Shown in pieces: positions 6,731 to 10,655 of a DNA stretch of 10,655 bases. A program made the position numbers and the translations under genes. Under the pieces are notes generated by a model that was not told the origin of the DNA, did no database searches, and saw only the letters and a list, made by a program, of their open reading frames with translations. Source of the DNA: an uncultured Clostridium sp. (lineage in GTDB: Bacteria > Bacillota > Clostridia > Lachnospirales > Anaerotignaceae); NCBI GenBank assembly GCA_947246775.1, contig CAMXTM010000046.1, positions 1 through 10,655 of the forward strand. Reading direction: 5' to 3'. Position 1 is the first letter of the stretch. The number at the start of each line of letters is the position of its first letter.

Positions 6731-7446
6731 TGAAACAGACAATACTATTATTTTGTTTGTTTACTATCACATCATTCGCACTCCTTATCATAAAAATCGT
6801 ATTAAGACAACAAATACAATACCATGATAAAAATTTTAAAGTAGGAAATATGCAATTATTGGGAAATTGCGAACGACAAAATGACTATTTTTCCATAGAG
6901 CAAAACAAAAATAAACTATTTACAGTAGTAGCAGATGGACTCACAGATTTACCTGCTGGCAAATTTGCTTCTGTTACAGCAGTAGAAATGATGAAATATA
7001 ACTACCATAATATTGAAAAATATGCAAATGCAATAGAATATTTTAAACAATCCTTTGGTGATATTGATGATAGTATTCATAGAAACATTTCTGGAAACAA
7101 AACAGGCACAGCTGTTATTTGTGCCATCATAAACAAAAAAACATTGCAGTGGGCAAGCATTGGGAGATGTGGCTTTTATATCTATCGAAATGGAGAATTA
7201 CTATCTGTCAATCACAACGGAGATACAGACAAAAGAATCACACATGGTACATTGTTATGTAAAAACAATGATGTATTACTATTTTGCACAGAGGGAGTCT
7301 ATCAAGGTGCTTCAGAACTGGAACTAGCAGAAATATTGTCTACAAAACAACACCCTTATGAAAAAGCAATGTTGTTATCCAAAATCATACAACAAAAAGG
7401 CTATCAGTACCAAAAAAATGCTACAGCAGTCATTATAGAAATTTGA
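6730..7446 (+). CDS. Membrane-anchored PP2C-like phosphatase, partly degenerate
   Basis: A 238-residue protein with one N-terminal helix (about 4-25) followed by basic residues, so the PP2C-like domain (about 38-238) should face the cytoplasm. PP2C enzymes are Mn/Mg-dependent Ser/Thr phosphatases that oppose Hanks kinases. Retained: RQND (49-52, counterpart of NED) and VVADGLTDLPAGKFAS (67-81, counterpart of VADGMGGH). Altered: GDSR is GRCG (145-148), the usual SDG/TDG is TEG (187-189), and the C-terminal DNAT is KNAT (229-232). Two of the four classical metal-binding Asp are therefore kept, one is Glu and one is Lys, so activity may be reduced or use an altered metal site. Coupled to the preceding zinc-ribbon/FHA gene by a one-base overlap; AGAAAGGG lies upstream. 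Functional counterpart of PppA of T6SS phospho-control (inference). Confidence 0.85.
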   Translation: MKQTILLFCLFTITSFALLIIKIVLRQQIQYHDKNFKVGNMQLLGNCERQNDYFSIEQNKNKLFTVVADGLTDLPAGKFASVTAVEMMKYNYHNIEKYANAIEYFKQSFGDIDDSIHRNISGNKTGTAVICAIINKKTLQWASIGRCGFYIYRNGELLSVNHNGDTDKRITHGTLLCKNNDVLLFCTEGVYQGASELELAEILSTKQHPYEKAMLLSKIIQQKGYQYQKNATAVIIEI

Positions 7447-7462
7447 TATACGGAGGCATACC

Positions 7463-9559
7463 ATGCGACGCTTAAATAGTCAGTTTACCACAAAATACAT
7501 ATCAGAGGCGGGAACAAGACCACAAAATAAAGATTATTTTGGTTTTGTAGAAATGGACAATCTTGTTTGCTGGGTCATTGCGGAAGGATATGACAAAGAT
7601 ACTACTATCAGTAGTGCAAAGTTAGCAGTCGATACAGTCATTGGAGAGTTTACAAGAAAGCCTTCTTTATCCAAAAGAACAATAAAGCGTTGCATCAAAG
7701 AGGCAAACAGACAACTCAAAATGCAAAGCAGTAATTTCCAGTTAAAAGCAAGCATATTAGTAGTGGTGAGCAATTACAGCAAAATAAGATATGCTGTTTG
7801 TGGAAACTGCCGTTTTCATATCTTTAGGGGAAGTACAATACTAGAAAAAAGTCATGATACTAGCCTATATCAAGAAATGGTACAACAACATGAAGTTCCA
7901 GATGATGACATAAAGGGCATAGAACAAAGTCGCAATCTTTTACAATATCTAGGAAAACAAGGTCATCTCAAAATAAAAGTATCTAAAAAGAAAAAATTGC
8001 AAAATGAAGACATTCTTTTAATGACAACATGGGGATTTTGGGAAAAAATTACAACCGTTGAAATGCTAGATGCGCTTGAAGAAGCAAAAGATGCCGCAGG
8101 ATATATAGATGACTTGCAAGATTTATTTTTAAGCAAGCAAACCAATACGGTAAACAATCACACGATTGCAACCGTATTTATCACAAAAGTATTTCAAGAA
8201 AAAAATTATACCAAAAAAATCATTAAAATTGCAATTATGATACTTATACCTATTTTAATCGTAGCAGTCATTACAGGCTTTATACAGTGGAAAGCAGAAA
8301 AAAAACGTCAGGAAGTTATAGCAACTGTAGAAAAAATAGAAACTAGAGGAGATAGTTACATACTAGAGGAGGACTTTGACAGGGCGTTAAAAGAATACGA
8401 AAATGCACTACAGCAAAGTGAAGAACTCAAAAAGAAAACAGGCAAAAAAGGCAAGCAAAATACTGCCATAAAAGATAGGTTGGAAATCAAACAAACAACA
8501 ACGGAATATTTAATCGATGCGAATGAAAGCTATGATAGCAGCGAATATGACAAAGCATACAAAAACTATGACAAAGCAATCAAACAGTCAAAAAATGATA
8601 TGGATTTTTATGACTTACTAGACGAAAATGCCATCAGACAAAAACAAATACTCTGTCAAAACGCAAATTATATTCTTTCCTTGATTGCCTTAGCCGATGC
8701 TCAAGTAGAATTAGCAGACTATGTTTCTGCAACAGAAACCTATGCAGAAGCAAAAAAAATTGCCGCTGAAAATAATGACAGTACAGCAATCAATGAAATC
8801 AATTTAAAAATAAAGCAAATGGAAACAACCATCAACGAACAATTACAACAGCAAATGCAACAACAGCAGGCAGAAGAAGAAAAGGCACAACAAGAGCAGG
8901 AAAAAATAGAACAAGAACAGGAAAAAGCAGTACAGGCACAAAAACAACAAATAGAAACTGATGGCGGAGCGATGGAATTAGAGGGAGATGCGCTATTAGC
9001 AGAGGGCGATGTTGAAACAGCAAAGCAATTTTTTCAGCAGGCATTACAAATGTACAAAGAAATCGGTGCAATAGAAAAGGCATCAGCGGTACAAAAAAAA
9101 CTGATTGATGCAGATGCTGTGGCAAAGCAACAACTAAATGATGTGAGAGCCGCAGAGGGTGATACTTATATATTAAATGGTGATAACCTTGTATTAGAAA
9201 ATCAATTTGCAGAAGCAATAGAAGAATACAAAAAAGCAAAAGACATTTATACACAAATTAAATACACTGACAAAGTTGCTGAAACAATCGAAAAAATAAC
9301 GATAGCGCAAACAAGACAAAAAGAAAATGATATTGCTGCCCAAAAAATGGATATTGAAGTAATCGAAGCAAGAGGAGACGAAGCCCTAAAACTTCAGCAA
9401 TATGACAAAGCAAAAGAATTTTATTTACAATCACAAGCACTTTATCAAGGTATTAACGATATGGATAAGGTAGCAGCAGTACAAGAAAAAATTAAAATTG
9501 TGCAGGAATTGCAAGAACAAATACAAAAAGCAAGAGAGCAGCAAGAGGAACAAGAATAA
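7463..9559 (+). CDS. PP2C pseudophosphatase with a membrane helix and TPR-like/coiled-coil tail
   Basis: A 698-residue three-part protein. Residues about 10-245 form a PP2C fold: RPQNKD (19-24), WVIAEGYDK (37-45, where VADGMGG is usual), LKASILVVV, LMTTWGFWE (186-194, where SDG is usual; Trp in the Asp position) and NNHTIATVFI (231-240, Asn for Asp). Only one of the four metal-binding Asp remains (D24), so it is almost certainly catalytically dead and acts as a binder or scaffold. A hydrophobic helix follows (about 254-273), then a C-terminal tail of at least five TPR-like units starting near RGDSYILEEDFDRALKEYENA (295), ANESY (353), ADAQV (411), EGDAL (507) and RGDEA (637), interrupted by a Gln/Glu-rich coiled coil (457-497). 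If the PP2C part is cytoplasmic the tail is outside; charge on both sides leaves topology open. GGAGG precedes the ATG. Confidence 0.85.
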   Translation: MRRLNSQFTTKYISEAGTRPQNKDYFGFVEMDNLVCWVIAEGYDKDTTISSAKLAVDTVIGEFTRKPSLSKRTIKRCIKEANRQLKMQSSNFQLKASILVVVSNYSKIRYAVCGNCRFHIFRGSTILEKSHDTSLYQEMVQQHEVPDDDIKGIEQSRNLLQYLGKQGHLKIKVSKKKKLQNEDILLMTTWGFWEKITTVEMLDALEEAKDAAGYIDDLQDLFLSKQTNTVNNHTIATVFITKVFQEKNYTKKIIKIAIMILIPILIVAVITGFIQWKAEKKRQEVIATVEKIETRGDSYILEEDFDRALKEYENALQQSEELKKKTGKKGKQNTAIKDRLEIKQTTTEYLIDANESYDSSEYDKAYKNYDKAIKQSKNDMDFYDLLDENAIRQKQILCQNANYILSLIALADAQVELADYVSATETYAEAKKIAAENNDSTAINEINLKIKQMETTINEQLQQQMQQQQAEEEKAQQEQEKIEQEQEKAVQAQKQQIETDGGAMELEGDALLAEGDVETAKQFFQQALQMYKEIGAIEKASAVQKKLIDADAVAKQQLNDVRAAEGDTYILNGDNLVLENQFAEAIEEYKKAKDIYTQIKYTDKVAETIEKITIAQTRQKENDIAAQKMDIEVIEARGDEALKLQQYDKAKEFYLQSQALYQGINDMDKVAAVQEKIKIVQELQEQIQKAREQQEEQE
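8831..8953 (+). repeat. Gln/Glu-rich low-complexity coiled-coil segment within the TPR-like protein
   Basis: Runs of caa/cag and gaa/gag codons encode residues 457-497, including QQQMQQQQAEEEK and two EQEQEK-type units. The codon repetition could allow length variation by slippage. It separates the membrane-proximal TPR-like units from the distal ones, probably as a rigid helical spacer. Confidence 0.7.
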
Positions 9560-9609
9560 AACTTTTTTTATATTTAATACAAATGTTATCTAATAAAAGA
9601 GGTGAAAAA

Positions 9610-10655
9610 ATGAAAGAACTGATACAGCAACGTCTAAAGCATATTACCAATTTAGAAGATAGAAAAATGTTGCGAGATGTATTAGAAGATGTGTATACCC
9701 ATATAGTAGATTATAACATGGATATGTATGATAAACTAGAGCAAAGAATATACAACGAAATAGATGACCCACTAGAAAAATTTTATATTTATTCTACTAT
9801 ACTGGACAGAAAAGAGATTGACCCTATCAGTGCGTTTTTTCACCCTATGATACCACAGGAAGTAGAATTAGATAACTATAATTTTGATGAAATTGCAGAA
9901 CAAATTGTCGCTGGAGAACCAGTCATATTAGCCAGTATTTTTTTGCAATGTGATGCTATGACATTTCAGCAGATATTACAAAACAAAAAACAATATACTG
10001 CTTTTATAAAAACAGACAAAAATACATACAAAGCAAATGTTACACTAAAACAGTGTACCAAATACATTCATCAAATTGAAAACATCTATCATATTTTTCA
10101 AATAAATGGTGTGCAATGGAATACCATAAACTGTCCTTATGCCTACCGTTTTGTAGATGTAGTATTGCAGTCTGATATTACACTGGGCAGCGATGAAAAA
10201 ATGACAGAAATTACTGTTGATTTAGAGGAATATGAAAAGTACAAAATTTTAAACCATATTCCTGTTTGGAATATTGACCACATTACACTATCTGATAAGT
10301 CTTTTCCTATGCCTGCAAAAGATAGAATCAATTACGAGCATATTGTTTCTATCGAACAAGAAGGTACACAAAACGGCTACATGGCTGATACAGAAAATAC
10401 AGACTTTGAATACTTAAAACGCTATCAAAATAATCTAGTTATGGTGTCTTGTCAAGAAAAACAACACGACTGGTCATTTATCAAAATTGAAAACAGCAGT
10501 AATTTAAAAAATAAAGAGCAATTTCATTATGAAATATTTTCTAATAAAAGAGAACTTGGTTTTGCAGGAAGATTTGCCGCCACAAAATCACTTATTATTC
10601 GCACAAAAGGAGAAATTGCAAGACTTTTGCAACATTATGAAACAGCAAACGATTT
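9610..10655 (+). CDS. Large protein of unknown function, N-terminal 348 residues (partial)
   Basis: An open frame runs from ATG 9610 (AGAGGTG six bases upstream) to the right edge with no stop, 50 bases after the TPR-like gene. No signal peptide or membrane helix is visible. The N-terminus is helical and charged (IQQRLKHITNLEDRKMLRDV, then residues up to about 75); a mixed α/β region rich in Tyr, Asp and Phe follows, including FFHPMIP (39-85 region), FRF-type and VWNIDHITL segments, and QHDWSFIKIENS near residue 300. I do not recognise the family. Similar helical-start proteins are, to my memory, sometimes labelled 'normocyte-binding protein' in Lachnospiraceae, which says nothing about function. 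Its place in the operon suggests a structural or baseplate part of the putative apparatus, but nothing in the sequence proves it. Confidence 0.8.
   Translation, partial: MKELIQQRLKHITNLEDRKMLRDVLEDVYTHIVDYNMDMYDKLEQRIYNEIDDPLEKFYIYSTILDRKEIDPISAFFHPMIPQEVELDNYNFDEIAEQIVAGEPVILASIFLQCDAMTFQQILQNKKQYTAFIKTDKNTYKANVTLKQCTKYIHQIENIYHIFQINGVQWNTINCPYAYRFVDVVLQSDITLGSDEKMTEITVDLEEYEKYKILNHIPVWNIDHITLSDKSFPMPAKDRINYEHIVSIEQEGTQNGYMADTENTDFEYLKRYQNNLVMVSCQEKQHDWSFIKIENSSNLKNKEQFHYEIFSNKRELGFAGRFAATKSLIIRTKGEIARLLQHYETAND

Noticed and set aside
8832..9254. 140-residue minus-strand open frame rich in Leu, Val and His
   Set aside because: It is the antisense of the Gln/Glu/Ala-rich coding region; such codons read backwards give Leu/Val-rich frames. 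No ribosome binding site.

Overview
The window is AT-rich (roughly 30 percent GC by eye), with dense co-directional genes and strong AGGAGG-type ribosome binding sites. It carries a Hanks-type kinase, PP2C-like and FHA proteins and a single-gene tyrosine recombinase module. This fits a low-GC Firmicute, most likely a gut-type clostridium (Lachnospiraceae-like). The taxonomic call is inference; there is no rRNA or marker gene here.

Layout: (1) Positions 1-863, minus strand: a 58-residue membrane protein, then (ATGA overlap) a Ser/Thr kinase whose C-terminal part lies outside the window. (2) Positions 979-2421: a segment bounded by perfect 27-bp inverted repeats that contains one gene, an intact tyrosine recombinase. 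Each repeat looks like a recombinase core site, and the right end carries an outward TTGACA promoter, so this looks like an invertible promoter switch between two divergent operons. (3) Positions 2422-2858: an AT-rich leader with two hairpins and no gene. (4) Positions 2859-10655, plus strand: a 721-residue protein that looks like a fused TssB-TssC contractile sheath subunit, an internal terminator, then a J-domain protein, a membrane-anchored FHA protein, a zinc-ribbon plus FHA protein, two degenerate PP2C-like membrane proteins (one with a long TPR-like tail), and the start of a large protein I do not recognise.

Interpretation: a sheath-like protein together with a Ser/Thr kinase, FHA readers and PP2C-like proteins recalls the threonine-phosphorylation pathway (PpkA / Fha1 / PppA) that controls firing of proteobacterial type VI secretion. 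Here it sits in what appears to be a Gram-positive genome, with a fused sheath, degenerate phosphatases, an unusual kinase insertion and a probable DNA-inversion switch. The candidate system is a phase-variable, phospho-regulated contractile injection apparatus. The sheath call rests on motif-level similarity read by eye; no database search was possible, and tube, spike, baseplate and ATPase genes would have to lie to the right of the window.
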